Notes: generated by a model not told the origin, from the sequence alone. 64,000 nt of DNA from a bacterium (GCA_022763185.1 JALEGL010000014.1:62001-126000); one strand, 5' to 3'; positions 18,047 to 27,033 are shown, counted from the first letter of the stretch. Numbers and translations are program-made.

Positions 18047-18805
18047 ATGTCTTTTACGATTAATAACTGTTCTCTTGTTTTTCCTCTATATAATGAGCAA
18101 AGTAGAGTTAAACAGCTTGTTGAAAAATTAATATTAGAGATTGATGCTGCATCAAAAAATTTTGAAGTTATTTTTGTTCTGGATGGCTGTAAAGATAAAA
18201 CTCTAGAGTATCTAAAAAATGCGCTTAAAGATAACGCAACCTTTGTATACAGCGTTGCAGCATTAAAAAAAAATTTGGGAAAAGGTGGAGCTATTCGCCA
18301 TGGTTTTGCTTTAGCTCAATATGAAAATCTAGCGTTTTTAGATGCTGATTTATCAATTGGTATCAAAGATCTTTCTGAAGCGTTAATGCAGTTTCAACAA
18401 AATCCATCTGCAAGTTTGTTGATGGCACAAAGACAAAATGTTTTAAAAAATAAAGGGCATCAAAACCCCCAACGACGTTGGGCCAGTTTTGGGTTTCGCT
18501 GGCTGGTCTGTAAAATGTTTTTTAAAAAAATAATTGATACCCAAGCCCCTTTAAAAATTATAAAACAAAGTGCCTACAAAAAAATAGAATGTCTTTTATC
18601 TGAAAATGGATATTTATTTGATATTGATTTATATTTAGCAGCGAATATAGAGGGTTATACTACCGTTGAGTACCCAATAGCCATCTGGTTGAATAAAGAT
18701 GATTCAAAAATAAGGCTGTTAAGAGATTCACTAAAAATGTTTAAAAGTTTAGTGGCTTTAAAGTACAAATACATGAAGATAAACAGTGCTAGTAGAGTTG
18801 AGTAA
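18047..18805 (+). CDS. Family 2 glycosyltransferase (polyprenyl-phosphate type)
   Basis: This protein of about 252 residues starts at ATG 18047, since an upstream TTG (18029) is less likely. It has the GT-A nucleotide-sugar fold: SLVFPLYNEQ, a VLDGCKDKT acidic motif, NLGKGGAIRHG and AFLDADLS. This is the dolichyl/undecaprenyl-phosphate glucose or mannose synthase pattern (Alg5/DPM1-like). It should charge a lipid carrier with a sugar in the cytoplasm for use by a GT-C enzyme such as the membrane protein at 19680-21845. No C-terminal membrane segments are present. The pilin gene begins 15 nt after its stop. Confidence 0.85.
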   Translation: MSFTINNCSLVFPLYNEQSRVKQLVEKLILEIDAASKNFEVIFVLDGCKDKTLEYLKNALKDNATFVYSVAALKKNLGKGGAIRHGFALAQYENLAFLDADLSIGIKDLSEALMQFQQNPSASLLMAQRQNVLKNKGHQNPQRRWASFGFRWLVCKMFFKKIIDTQAPLKIIKQSAYKKIECLLSENGYLFDIDLYLAANIEGYTTVEYPIAIWLNKDDSKIRLLRDSLKMFKSLVALKYKYMKINSASRVE

Positions 18806-18819
18806 TGGAGGAAACAGGA

Positions 18820-19683
18820 ATGTATAGGAAAAATGGGTTTACAATTTTAGAGTTGGTTGTGGGTGTGGCTATTGTGAGTTTATTGGCAGCAGTTTCCATT
18901 TCTTCTTATCAAAAGTACGTTAAGCGAGCTAAAGAGGCTGAAGGCTACATCATGCTGCGTAAAATAGTAGACTCTGAATTGGCTTTTGCAGCAAGTCCTT
19001 TATACACAAATCAATCAGGACAAACCTGCCGTTTTTATACAGGCTTTATTCAAGTTAAATCATACCATGAAGATAATAACAATAACAATTGGTACTCCGC
19101 ATTACCTCCAAAAGGTAAAAAATCAGACACCATAAGTTTTTATGGTCGAGATATGAGCGCGAATACCGTTATGCCCAATCAGTTAGGGCACTGTGCTGCT
19201 GCGCCGATGGTTACTGGTTACGGCTTATATGATGCGCCGCAACTTTTAAACTTAGGCGATTCATACCAAAGATTTGCATCCAACAGCTCTCTCCTGAAAA
19301 GTGATTACTTGGAACCAGGCTATTTTTTATATACTGCAACCAAGAGTAACTCTGTTGCTGCAGAAACAGGTTATCAACACGCATACATGGTGCAAGCGAT
19401 TGCAGATTTGGATGGTGTCAGCCCAGATAGCGGAATTGGAGCGATGGAGTGGTTGGCGGATATTAATTTATCAAAAACCTATTACACCATCCTTGCCCGG
19501 GGTATTTATATTGATGCTAATGGTGAGCCAAAGGCACAACCTGGAATATATAAGCAAAGAGAGCAAGCTTATTCTGCTGCAAGCTATGAATCTTCTACAT
19601 ACTATGGTGGTGGATCTTCAAGCAATAACTGTGATTATCTAGAAGAAGTTTACGGTATTGATTACTGTAATAAGTACTATTAA
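18820..19683 (+). CDS. Type IV pilin-like protein
   Basis: The protein has about 287 residues from ATG 18820, which is preceded by GGAGGAAACAGG. That site makes 18820 a better start than the ATG at 18805 that overlaps the glycosyltransferase stop. The N-terminus MYRKNGFTILELVVGVAIV is a class III prepilin signal: cleavage after Gly, Phe at +1, Glu at +5 and a 20-residue hydrophobic helix. The remainder is a large globular domain with Asn-rich loops and a pair of cysteines close to the C-terminus. It is larger than typical major pilins, so a minor pilin or pseudopilin is possible. No pilus assembly genes are adjacent. Confidence 0.85.
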   Translation: MYRKNGFTILELVVGVAIVSLLAAVSISSYQKYVKRAKEAEGYIMLRKIVDSELAFAASPLYTNQSGQTCRFYTGFIQVKSYHEDNNNNNWYSALPPKGKKSDTISFYGRDMSANTVMPNQLGHCAAAPMVTGYGLYDAPQLLNLGDSYQRFASNSSLLKSDYLEPGYFLYTATKSNSVAAETGYQHAYMVQAIADLDGVSPDSGIGAMEWLADINLSKTYYTILARGIYIDANGEPKAQPGIYKQREQAYSAASYESSTYYGGGSSSNNCDYLEEVYGIDYCNKYY

Positions 19684-21845
19684 CGACAAAAGATAGGCTT
19701 TTTAAAAAAAGGTGTTTCAATGATTTGCAGGCTGCGATCATGCTCTATTTTAAACTGAGCATCATCAAAAATGAAATATTGTTTAAGTTTAGGAATCCAG
19801 GTTTTTCCTAAGTTTTTATGCTCATTAATTTTTTTAAGACCACCTTGTGACTCATTTTCAATAAATATTTTTATGTTAATTTTATGCTGCTTCAAAAGAG
19901 CTCTTATTTTTTGTTCATAAACTTCAGGTAAAATGAGTATACCCTTATTTTGATGGATGTGTTTTATAGCGCAAGCAACAGCTTCATCATCAAACTTTGG
20001 ATGCATGTAATACAATTTATATTCTGATATTTTATTTGAAAACAAAATATTCTCATAAAATGTGACAAACTCCATGTCAGACAAAGAATTTCTTACTTTT
20101 GCACCAAGTTCAGCATAGAGTAATATTGGAGTTCTTAAGTTGTTATGGACTAAAGGAACGGCATAAACTGTCCACCAGTAACTTTTTGAGACGATTTGTA
20201 AGGGATGTGATGTGTTTTTCAAAGTTGCACACAAGCCTTTTTTAGCTTTTGTCGGGCAAGCAATAAAACCTATATTAAACTCGTTAAGAATTTCAACATA
20301 ACCATCCAAACCAACAGACTGAAGTAGAAGGTCATTGTGGTATTTAGGGATATAAAATAAGCCGCCTGGTTTTTCCAATATCAATTGACTTCGGACAGGT
20401 TCTATCAGTTGCTGAATAACTGAGTTTTCATGGTAGCCGTTAAAATCAATTTTAATGGCACTGCGCACAGCTTGAATTTTAAGGTCAGAAGCTACTGTCC
20501 GAGCCACCCAATTATCATTAAACGTAGGTACCATAAAGACCTTGTCTTTATATATTGAATGCTGTTGCTGAAATTGACGGATGTCATGAACAAGAGCTTT
20601 GTTTTCAGTATGATAATGGCGGTTGACAAAGATTGTATTGTAATTGCTTAAAAATATGAGGCTGTTAAATCCAAGGAAAATTATACCTAATGTCAAAGGA
20701 CTTACACATTTTAACTTTGATGTTTTTAAGTTGTCTTTATATTCAGCAGCTAAAACTAGAAATGTTGCAATAACCACATAAGGCCAGTATCGAGAAAATT
20801 GTATGGGTAGGTTGGTCAAAAAATTAAAGACTTCAAAGTCTCTGAGAAAATCATGGCTTAAAGTCCAAAAAATACATTGTGAAATAAATAGAAAAGCAAT
20901 GGTCCAAAAAATTGTATACTTAAAGCGGCGTAAATAGAGCAAAGAAAGAATGATTAAGCAGTATGTGTAGAGTAAACTGGCTTCAATGTAGTGATATAAA
21001 GCCATGGTTTTCATTTTAGACGGTGAAAAGGTCGTGATTTTTGTAAATGGGATGAGCCAAGGGCTAATGCTTAAAAGGGCCAATATAAAAGGGATGTAGC
21101 GTTTAAACTGTTTAAGTCTGTCTGTATAGATGATGTATGCAAGGACAGATAGACTTAAGGGGAAGGCAAGAATATTTGACCAATAACATAAGCTTAAAAA
21201 TAATGTTGAGGCTGCAAGATTTATCCAGTTGATATTTGAACGAATTATCAGCCTGGTAAACGTAGAAAAAAGACATGTAAATAAAAGTTGAGCATACAGG
21301 CCAACAATAATAACAGAAAAATAACTGACGCCTTTTTCAGGCATGGAGTAATCACTGAACAGAACAGCGCTTAGTGTGAGCCAAAAAAACCAAGATATAT
21401 GAATATTTTCACTGTAAGGTCCTATGCAGTACTTAAACCATTGTTGGATTTCATATAAGAGGTATAAAAAACAAACAAAAATGATCATCATGCAAGCTAT
21501 TGCCCAGGGCAAGCCAAAGATTATGGATAATATTGAGCATAAAATATGGAATAGGGGAGGATATTTATCGGGGAAACGGGCATTGTAGCCAATTTCTGGA
21601 ACTTTATTGCTTAACAGGTTTTTTATGCCACCTTCTTTAAGTTTTTGCGTGTATATTTCACCAAACATTTGATGGGTTGGGCCATCAACACTATTGACTA
21701 AGGCATCTGGATAATAATTAACAATGGAAAAGAGGTTGGGCCCGGTGAATATAAGGATTTGTACTAAAATTAATAACAGTAAAGCTGCTCTAGACTGAAC
21801 AAGGCGTGTAACAAAGTTAGATGAAAAGTGTTGTGTGAGTTTCAT
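19680..21845 (-). CDS. Multi-pass membrane protein, GT-C/PTPS-related-like
   Basis: This protein of about 721 residues starts at ATG 21845 and not at the TTG further upstream. It has roughly 11-12 membrane segments in its first 420 residues and a soluble C-terminal domain of about 300. After TM1 comes a loop with Asp and Glu (VDGPTHQMFGEIY) and a FPDKYPPLFHIL motif. This is the layout of lipid-linked-sugar-dependent GT-C transferases and the PTPS_related membrane family. It probably moves a sugar onto a periplasmic acceptor. Convergent with the pilin gene (4-nt overlap), it is close to a GT2 that could supply the lipid-linked donor. Pilin glycosylation is a guess from this arrangement. Confidence 0.6.
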   Translation of the reverse strand: MKLTQHFSSNFVTRLVQSRAALLLLILVQILIFTGPNLFSIVNYYPDALVNSVDGPTHQMFGEIYTQKLKEGGIKNLLSNKVPEIGYNARFPDKYPPLFHILCSILSIIFGLPWAIACMMIIFVCFLYLLYEIQQWFKYCIGPYSENIHISWFFWLTLSAVLFSDYSMPEKGVSYFSVIIVGLYAQLLFTCLFSTFTRLIIRSNINWINLAASTLFLSLCYWSNILAFPLSLSVLAYIIYTDRLKQFKRYIPFILALLSISPWLIPFTKITTFSPSKMKTMALYHYIEASLLYTYCLIILSLLYLRRFKYTIFWTIAFLFISQCIFWTLSHDFLRDFEVFNFLTNLPIQFSRYWPYVVIATFLVLAAEYKDNLKTSKLKCVSPLTLGIIFLGFNSLIFLSNYNTIFVNRHYHTENKALVHDIRQFQQQHSIYKDKVFMVPTFNDNWVARTVASDLKIQAVRSAIKIDFNGYHENSVIQQLIEPVRSQLILEKPGGLFYIPKYHNDLLLQSVGLDGYVEILNEFNIGFIACPTKAKKGLCATLKNTSHPLQIVSKSYWWTVYAVPLVHNNLRTPILLYAELGAKVRNSLSDMEFVTFYENILFSNKISEYKLYYMHPKFDDEAVACAIKHIHQNKGILILPEVYEQKIRALLKQHKINIKIFIENESQGGLKKINEHKNLGKTWIPKLKQYFIFDDAQFKIEHDRSLQIIETPFFKKPIFCR

Positions 21846-22017
21846 GATGTTAATTTCCAAAAAATCATATTATTGAAGCCATACAATTAAAATGATTTTA
21901 TATGTAAAAAAAATTATAGACACAAGGTTGATGCACTTTTTAGTAAATTTAATGTATTTTTAATAAGATAAAAACGTAATTTGAAAGCTGAGCATAAATT
22001 TGTTATTCAGAGGGGTC

Positions 22018-22584
22018 ATGACTTATAAGCAGCTCATTGAGAAATTAAGAAATGTATGTGTGTGTAACAATACCGTTGTGGATAGTACGCAGATCAAACA
22101 GTACTTTTTAGGTTTAGATAAGTCCGATGAAGATTTACAAAAAATACTCAATGAATACAGCTATGCTCAACTGCCAGTGAACGCAGTGATTCATAGAGAA
22201 CAGGGGTTTGAAATTAAACTTCTGCAAACGGGAGTTGATTTTGACAGTGAAATTCATGACCATCCTTATCGAGATGTTCATGGTTATGTGGTTGAGGGAA
22301 GTATCAATATGACTGTTTTTGACTTAAAAAAGCAAGTCAACCCTGAATGCAAGCAAATAGAAAAGGTGTCTGAACAAAATTACAATGAAGGCGATTACTT
22401 TTTAATTGGTAGAGACAAAAACAACTATCATCGTGTTAAAAGTGATCAGCCAGCAGTTGTCCTTGAGCTGGTAACTCCTGCAATCACGGCCAAGTTAGAT
22501 GAAGATACTTTAAAATATCAAGTTGATAAGGTGTTGGAAGGTGACCTTATTCAGGTTGTGAAACTTGATGATAATGTGGCGTAA
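22018..22584 (+). CDS. Cupin-fold protein
   Basis: This protein of about 188 residues is placed at ATG 22018 behind AGAGGGG. The segment EIHDHPYRDVHGYVVEG at about 79-95 fits cupin motif 1 (HxH...G) and NYHRVKSD near residue 140 supplies the late histidine of motif 2. Together they suggest a metal-binding jelly-roll, distantly like cysteine dioxygenase. No substrate can be inferred. Its stop lies 8 bp from the convergent end of the SDR fusion gene, and no co-directional partner is present. Confidence 0.6.
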   Translation: MTYKQLIEKLRNVCVCNNTVVDSTQIKQYFLGLDKSDEDLQKILNEYSYAQLPVNAVIHREQGFEIKLLQTGVDFDSEIHDHPYRDVHGYVVEGSINMTVFDLKKQVNPECKQIEKVSEQNYNEGDYFLIGRDKNNYHRVKSDQPAVVLELVTPAITAKLDEDTLKYQVDKVLEGDLIQVVKLDDNVA

Positions 22585-22592
22585 CATAGAGC

Positions 22593-23957
22593 TTAATCGA
22601 ATAACTGCTGGGTTGTTTTTTTTCTGTATTCAAAGATTTTCATAATATCTTTAAGAATCCAGTTGCCCAGTGCAAGCAAGCCCAGCCGACCAAAAGGGAT
22701 TTGATAAATGACATCGTCCAACATCAGTGTTCCCTTCGAATGGGGTTCAAATGCATGCGTATGTTCCCATTGTTTGTAAGGACCTTTTTGCTGAACATCT
22801 GTAAACGAGACATTTTTTTCCCAGGCTTTAATTAATGTCCGCCATCGTGTGGGTACACCGTGAATTTTAAGCTTGTAGTTTATTATAGTGCCTTTTGTAA
22901 TGTTTGGCGTTGATTGATTGAGGACTTTAAACTCAAGCAGGGGTGGGGTGATTTTTTCTAAATTTTTTGCTTCACAAAAAAATGGAAAAATTGCGTCAAC
23001 CGGTTTATCAAACCATTGTGAGGCACTGAAGATTTGTTGATACCGTTGACTATGCCATGCATAAAGGTCTTTAAATGCACTGTCTAAATCAGGGTATTGA
23101 AATTCAAAGTCATGATCTAGCAATTTTTGCGAGATGACTTTCTGGCTGCCTAGAGCCAGGATAGACATTTCACCCAATAGCAGTTTAAGTGCAAGTGAAG
23201 GAACAGGCAAAAAAGGTTTTTGCTGCAGTGTTTTTGCCAATTTTTGCGTAAAATCACGATTGGTCACAGCTTGGGGAGCCACAATATTAATGGCGCCTTG
23301 AATTTTTGATTCATTTAGGCAAAAAAGCGTTGCTTTGACCAGGTCGTCGATGTGAACCCAACTCATCCATTGTTTGCCATGCCCAATTTTACCTGCTAGA
23401 CCCGTTGAAAATAAAGGCCCCATTTTTTTTAAAAAGCCGTCACGAGGGTCAAAGACTAAGCCAAATCTTAAAAGCACTCTTCGGCAATGCTTTTCAAGCG
23501 GTAAAGAGCTTTTTTCCCATTGTTCACACACATCAGAAAGAAAGCCTGTGCCTTTGGGTGAGTTTTCATCAAAAGCTGTATCCATGCAGTAAGGGTAATA
23601 GCCAATAGCAGCGGCAGACAGAAAAGTTTTTGGGTAATCGCCTATACGATCAAAGTAATCAACCAAGGCCTCTGTTGTCTTTACCCTTGAATCAATAATG
23701 ATTTGCTTTTGTTTTTTAGTCCAGCGCCCTCCAGCTATGGATGCACCTGCAAGGTGGATAACCGCATCAATATTCAAGTTATGCTTTAGTTTTTTTAAAT
23801 CATCCCAGCTGTAATACGCGCAAGGCAAAGTAAATTGCTCTCTGAAAGTTTTTTCTTCTGATCGACCGACAACGATAAGATCATGGTTATTTTTTAACAA
23901 AGCCAAGCTCAACTTACCGCCGACAAAACCTGTGGCACCTGTAATTAAAATAGTCAT
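22593..23957 (-). CDS. TIGR01777-type SDR epimerase fused to an SRPBCC domain
   Basis: The 454 residues contain two domains. Residues 1-300 are the SDR family TIGR01777/YfcH: glycine motif TGATGFVGG at 7-15, HLAGASIAGGRW, a YYPY catalytic-site region and a DUF1731-like end. Residues about 305-454 match the SRPBCC (START/Bet v1-like) ligand-binding fold, beginning ASQWFDKPVDAIFPFF and containing YKQWEHTHAFEP. Homologues occur in proteobacterial light or singlet-oxygen regulons. The ATG overlaps the stop of the glutathione peroxidase gene (ATGA), making it the last gene of the leftward operon. The substrate is unknown. Confidence 0.85.
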   Translation of the reverse strand: MTILITGATGFVGGKLSLALLKNNHDLIVVGRSEEKTFREQFTLPCAYYSWDDLKKLKHNLNIDAVIHLAGASIAGGRWTKKQKQIIIDSRVKTTEALVDYFDRIGDYPKTFLSAAAIGYYPYCMDTAFDENSPKGTGFLSDVCEQWEKSSLPLEKHCRRVLLRFGLVFDPRDGFLKKMGPLFSTGLAGKIGHGKQWMSWVHIDDLVKATLFCLNESKIQGAINIVAPQAVTNRDFTQKLAKTLQQKPFLPVPSLALKLLLGEMSILALGSQKVISQKLLDHDFEFQYPDLDSAFKDLYAWHSQRYQQIFSASQWFDKPVDAIFPFFCEAKNLEKITPPLLEFKVLNQSTPNITKGTIINYKLKIHGVPTRWRTLIKAWEKNVSFTDVQQKGPYKQWEHTHAFEPHSKGTLMLDDVIYQIPFGRLGLLALGNWILKDIMKIFEYRKKTTQQLFD

Positions 23958-24541
23958 GGCGTATCTTTTAATGCTTTTTCAATAGCAGTTAGAATTTTAG
24001 CATCCATTGGATCGGTTGATGAACGAAAGCGAGCGACAACCTCTTGTTTGCGATTCACTAAAAATTTTTCAAAATTCCACTGAACATCGATTGATTTTCC
24101 ATCCTTTGGCGCCATTTGAGTAAGTTGATGAAATAAATCACTTTGCTCATCACCCAGAGCATCTCTTTTAGAAAGTATGGGAAAAGTAACGGTGTAACCT
24201 TTTTCAGCAAGAAATTGCTTTATTTCTTCGGCTGTACCGGGCTCTTGGTTGCCAAAGTTATTGCAAGGTATAGCAATAACTGTAAAGCCCTGAGTTTCAT
24301 AACGTTCATGCAGCTGTTGAAGTTCTTTGTACTGACTGGTGTATCCGCAGTAGGAAGCGGTGTTAACAAATAAAATAACTTTACCAGCAAAATCATTAAG
24401 ATTTATTTTTTGGCCGTTAAGCAGGGTTGTGGTTTGATTAAGAAGCATGGCATGTCCTTTCTTTGCTGCATAAGCTGTGTTTAAATGTGCTGTGAAAAAA
24501 ACAGACACGCACAAAAAACTTTTAAACACTGATTTAATCAT
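23954..24541 (-). CDS. Glutathione peroxidase-family thiol peroxidase
   Basis: This protein of about 195 residues has an N-terminal signal peptide (MIKSVFKSFLCVSVFF to TAYAA) and a thioredoxin-fold peroxidase domain. The catalytic Cys is in NTASYCGYT, with PCNNFGNQEPG and WNFEKFLV completing the active site, so it is the cysteine and not the selenocysteine type. It removes hydroperoxides, probably in the periplasm. I chose ATG 24541 because GAGG lies 6 nt upstream and the start overlaps the preceding stop (ATGATTAA). Starts at 24547 and 24571 are also possible. It overlaps the next gene by 4 nt. Confidence 0.88.
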   Translation of the reverse strand: MIKSVFKSFLCVSVFFTAHLNTAYAAKKGHAMLLNQTTTLLNGQKINLNDFAGKVILFVNTASYCGYTSQYKELQQLHERYETQGFTVIAIPCNNFGNQEPGTAEEIKQFLAEKGYTVTFPILSKRDALGDEQSDLFHQLTQMAPKDGKSIDVQWNFEKFLVNRKQEVVARFRSSTDPMDAKILTAIEKALKDTP

Positions 24542-24794
24542 CTTCATCCTCAGTAACAGTAATGTTTTCATGGTGGCTATTGTTTTGTGATTGAGATGAA
24601 GTTTTGTCTATTTTGGAACGCTGTTTTTTTAAAAAGCTTCCAAGCGCTTCTAGACCATCAATTGAAAAATCAAGAGAGTCTTTGGCCCATGTCTTATCTT
24701 TACTGTTGCAAGCAAAGTATTCTTTGAGTAGGCCATAAACTTCGCTGAGGTTTTGTTTAATATCAGACTCGATATCTTTTTTGTTGCGTTTCAT
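24534..24794 (-). CDS. Small conserved-looking hypothetical protein
   Basis: The 86 residues are basic and helical at the N-terminus (KDIESDIKQNLSEVYGLLKE) and end in a Ser/His/Asp/Glu-rich tail (TVTEDEDD). There is no signal peptide or membrane segment. It starts inside the stop of the ArsA-like gene (ATGA) and its stop overlaps the glutathione peroxidase start, so it is certainly part of the operon. I recognise no family. Tight coupling to the ArsA-like ATPase suggests a partner role, which is inference. Confidence 0.7.
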   Translation of the reverse strand: MKRNKKDIESDIKQNLSEVYGLLKEYFACNSKDKTWAKDSLDFSIDGLEALGSFLKKQRSKIDKTSSQSQNNSHHENITVTEDEDD

Positions 24795-25981
24795 GCGGAT
24801 GCTCCTTTGGTAAAGGTGATGTTTAAATGTTCTTTTTTTATTTTTGCGCTTAAAATTTTTTCATTCAAGATTGCGCGAGGCAGGAGTAGTTGTCTTTTAA
24901 AATTACCTACCCGGAGAGTAAGGTAGTCTTGGTGACGGTTTAAATCAATGGATTTTTGTCCAAGATTCGGGGTTTTTAAGGTTAAGGTATACTGGGTTTC
25001 ATCTTCAGTGATTTTAAAAGGAGCTTCTGAGCTAAGCGTTGAGCTTGCGTCTTGATTAGGGTAAAGTTCAGTGCCAATGGTTTTTAGATTTTCAAGCCCA
25101 ATCATTTCTTGAGAGTACCACGGAACCTTTCTTAGAGGGACTTGGCCGAAGTGTTCATTCAAACTTGAAATATGTTTTTGTTGCACCTCATACCAAGTAT
25201 TGTGGAGAGCATTGTCTTTGTTGATGACTTTATTGATGATAATGAGGTCGCACATCACACCATACAAAGAAAAGTAGGTAAAGGCGCGCTGTGTTTCACG
25301 AACAATCATTTTTTCAGGTGAGGTTACCAGCCGGACAGAAGTGACTTTTGGATCAAGTAGAATTTTTTCTACGCCGTTGAGTCCATCAAAGAGCTTCTCA
25401 ATGGCAGCAAAATATGTTTCTTCCGGCATGGGAAGTTTGGTGAGGGTTTTAGCTATAGGGCGAATGGCTTTTAAAGCAGTACGCTCCACTTTAAAAATTT
25501 TCTCCATGTACCACTCTAAGGTGGTAGGAAGGCTGACAAAACGTAATGATTCTCCGGTAGGGGGGCAATCAAGAACAAGCACATCGTACGTGTTCTCTCG
25601 AACAAATTGATTTATGTACAGTAAGGCCACAACATCTTCCATTCCCGGAAACACGGCCAGTTCTTGTGCTACAACATTGCTTAGCCCTGAGGTTTTAAGC
25701 ACAGCTGAAAAAAAAGAGTAGATGTCTTTCCAGTATGTTTTTAATTCCTCTTGCACATCTATTTCTTGGAAACTTAGATTTGGAGAGAGTTCTTGAATGC
25801 GACCATTTTTTTTGTCAAACAAGTCACTGGGCAAGTCTAAAGCATCAGCCAAGGAGTGAGCGCTGTCCAGTGATATAAGGTGTGTTTTTTTACCTTCTTT
25901 AGCGCAGGCAGCAGCTGTAGCTGCCGCAACCGTTGTTTTGCCTACGCCGCCTTTGCCTGAAATTAATATTACGCGAGGCAT
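24791..25981 (-). CDS. ArsA/Get3-like ATPase with C-terminal HSP20-like domain
   Basis: The 396-residue P-loop ATPase has a deviant Walker A GKGGVGKTTVAAATA at residues 8-22, SLDSAHSLADAL (switch I) and LDCPPTGESLR (switch II), as in ArsA/Get3. The last 70 residues (FKITEDETQYTLTLKT, then strand-rich sequence) look like the ArsA HSP20-like domain. There is one ATPase half, so it should work as a homodimer. In bacteria with no arsenic genes nearby, as here, such proteins have uncertain roles, and membrane-protein or redox-linked targeting is possible. It overlaps both neighbours, one of five tightly packed genes. Confidence 0.85.
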   Translation of the reverse strand: MPRVILISGKGGVGKTTVAAATAAACAKEGKKTHLISLDSAHSLADALDLPSDLFDKKNGRIQELSPNLSFQEIDVQEELKTYWKDIYSFFSAVLKTSGLSNVVAQELAVFPGMEDVVALLYINQFVRENTYDVLVLDCPPTGESLRFVSLPTTLEWYMEKIFKVERTALKAIRPIAKTLTKLPMPEETYFAAIEKLFDGLNGVEKILLDPKVTSVRLVTSPEKMIVRETQRAFTYFSLYGVMCDLIIINKVINKDNALHNTWYEVQQKHISSLNEHFGQVPLRKVPWYSQEMIGLENLKTIGTELYPNQDASSTLSSEAPFKITEDETQYTLTLKTPNLGQKSIDLNRHQDYLTLRVGNFKRQLLLPRAILNEKILSAKIKKEHLNITFTKGASA

Positions 25982-26364
25982 TATGACGGATCCTTGTCTT
26001 GTTTTGGATTTATCTCACAAACGTTTTTTTTAGGGAGGTAAACCCTAAGTTTAGCAAAGCAAGCGTAAGCAATTTTTGCCAAACCATAAATGATCGGGAG
26101 TTTAATAATTTTTGAGAAATACGGATAAGGTTTGGGTAAGTGGTTCCAAATTAAAATAAACGAGTCAACGCCTTTGTAAACTGTTCCATGTTCATCAATG
26201 GTGTGCAATGACGCGTCGACCTCTTGTGCTGTAAGCTGATATTTCTCGGCGTCAAAGCCTGGTTCAGCGATATTGATCCATTCGATACGGCTGTTGTGCT
26301 TTTTATAAAGATTAACTTCTCCATCGCATACATAGCATGCGCCGTCATAAAATGCTTTGACCAT
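25981..26364 (-). CDS. DCC-family thiol-disulfide oxidoreductase-like protein
   Basis: The 127-residue protein begins MVKAFYDGACYVCDGEV, the DxxCxxC (YDGxCxxC) motif that defines the DCC/DUF393 family, with a thioredoxin-like following region and a basic C-terminus. A redox role is inferred from the CxxC. It is the first gene of the leftward operon and its stop overlaps the ArsA-like start by 1 nt. Its start is 92 bp from that of the divergent regulator, with a palindromic operator between. Confidence 0.85.
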   Translation of the reverse strand: MVKAFYDGACYVCDGEVNLYKKHNSRIEWINIAEPGFDAEKYQLTAQEVDASLHTIDEHGTVYKGVDSFILIWNHLPKPYPYFSKIIKLPIIYGLAKIAYACFAKLRVYLPKKNVCEINPKQDKDPS

Positions 26365-26384
26365 GTCTTCTTTTTAGTTTAATA

Positions 26385-26423
26385 TTGATTAAAAATCAAA
26401 TTATATTTTATATATTTGATTTT
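26385..26423. promoter_or_regulatory. Palindromic operator in the divergent promoter region
   Basis: AAAATCAAAT (26392-26401) and ATTTGATTTT (26414-26423) are perfect 10-bp inverted repeats around a 12-bp AT spacer that is itself self-complementary. A second palindrome TTGATTAAAAATCAA (26385-26399) overlaps the left arm. The site lies between the DCC and GbsR/MarR genes, so it probably binds that regulator and controls both operons. Confidence 0.6.
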
Positions 26424-26456
26424 ATTGATTATTGTTAATATAGGAAATGTAGTTTT

Positions 26457-27029
26457 ATGATTGCTAAACAAGAAAATATTAAAGCTAAGGCCTTGTTTCA
26501 TCCTGTCGTCAATGAATTTGCTCAGGCAGTGGGGGATTTCATCGCTTATTGGGGCTTCTCTGAAACAGATGGAAAAATCTGGTCATATATCTATATCCAA
26601 GAAGAGCCCGTAGAAACCCCAGATATTATTGAGTTCGTTAAAAAAAGTAAGGCAAGTGTGAGTATATCCATTACTAAGCTTTTGAACTATGGTTTGATTG
26701 AAAAAAAGAGCCTGGGTCGAGCTGGAACTGTGCGTTATGTGGCTGCTCAGGACGTATCTAAGGTTATTTTTTCAGTTTTAAGGCAGCGCGAGTTGAAGTT
26801 GTTGAGTCATGCCAAAGAATCGATGGAGTTATTGCAAGCAACCAAAGCAAACTGCAAAACCATGCCAAACCTTTCTCAGCAAAAGCTTGATGAACTTCAA
26901 GACATGATTGAGCTCAGTCACAAAATTCTTAAATTGATTTTATCCATGGATAAACAAACTATCCACGGGCTCAATACAATGCTGCGTGGCTACATTAACT
27001 TAAAACAATCAAAGTTGGTTAAATCTTAA
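26457..27029 (+). CDS. GbsR/MarR-family transcriptional regulator
   Basis: The 190 residues carry a winged helix in the N-terminal half (FSETDGKIWSYIYI, then KASVSISITKLLNYGLIEKK as recognition helix and wing) and a long helical C-terminal part for dimerisation. This fits the GbsR branch of MarR regulators. It is the first gene of the rightward operon and faces the DCC gene across an inverted-repeat operator. It is therefore the likely controller of the whole divergent island. The ligand or signal is not evident, since no metal or cysteine cluster is conserved. Confidence 0.8.
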   Translation: MIAKQENIKAKALFHPVVNEFAQAVGDFIAYWGFSETDGKIWSYIYIQEEPVETPDIIEFVKKSKASVSISITKLLNYGLIEKKSLGRAGTVRYVAAQDVSKVIFSVLRQRELKLLSHAKESMELLQATKANCKTMPNLSQQKLDELQDMIELSHKILKLILSMDKQTIHGLNTMLRGYINLKQSKLVKS

Positions 27030-27033
27030 ATTT

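Noticed and set aside
19301-19642. 113-codon ORF inside the pilin gene
   Set aside because: It is a shifted frame of a well-supported pilin and has no ribosome-binding site.
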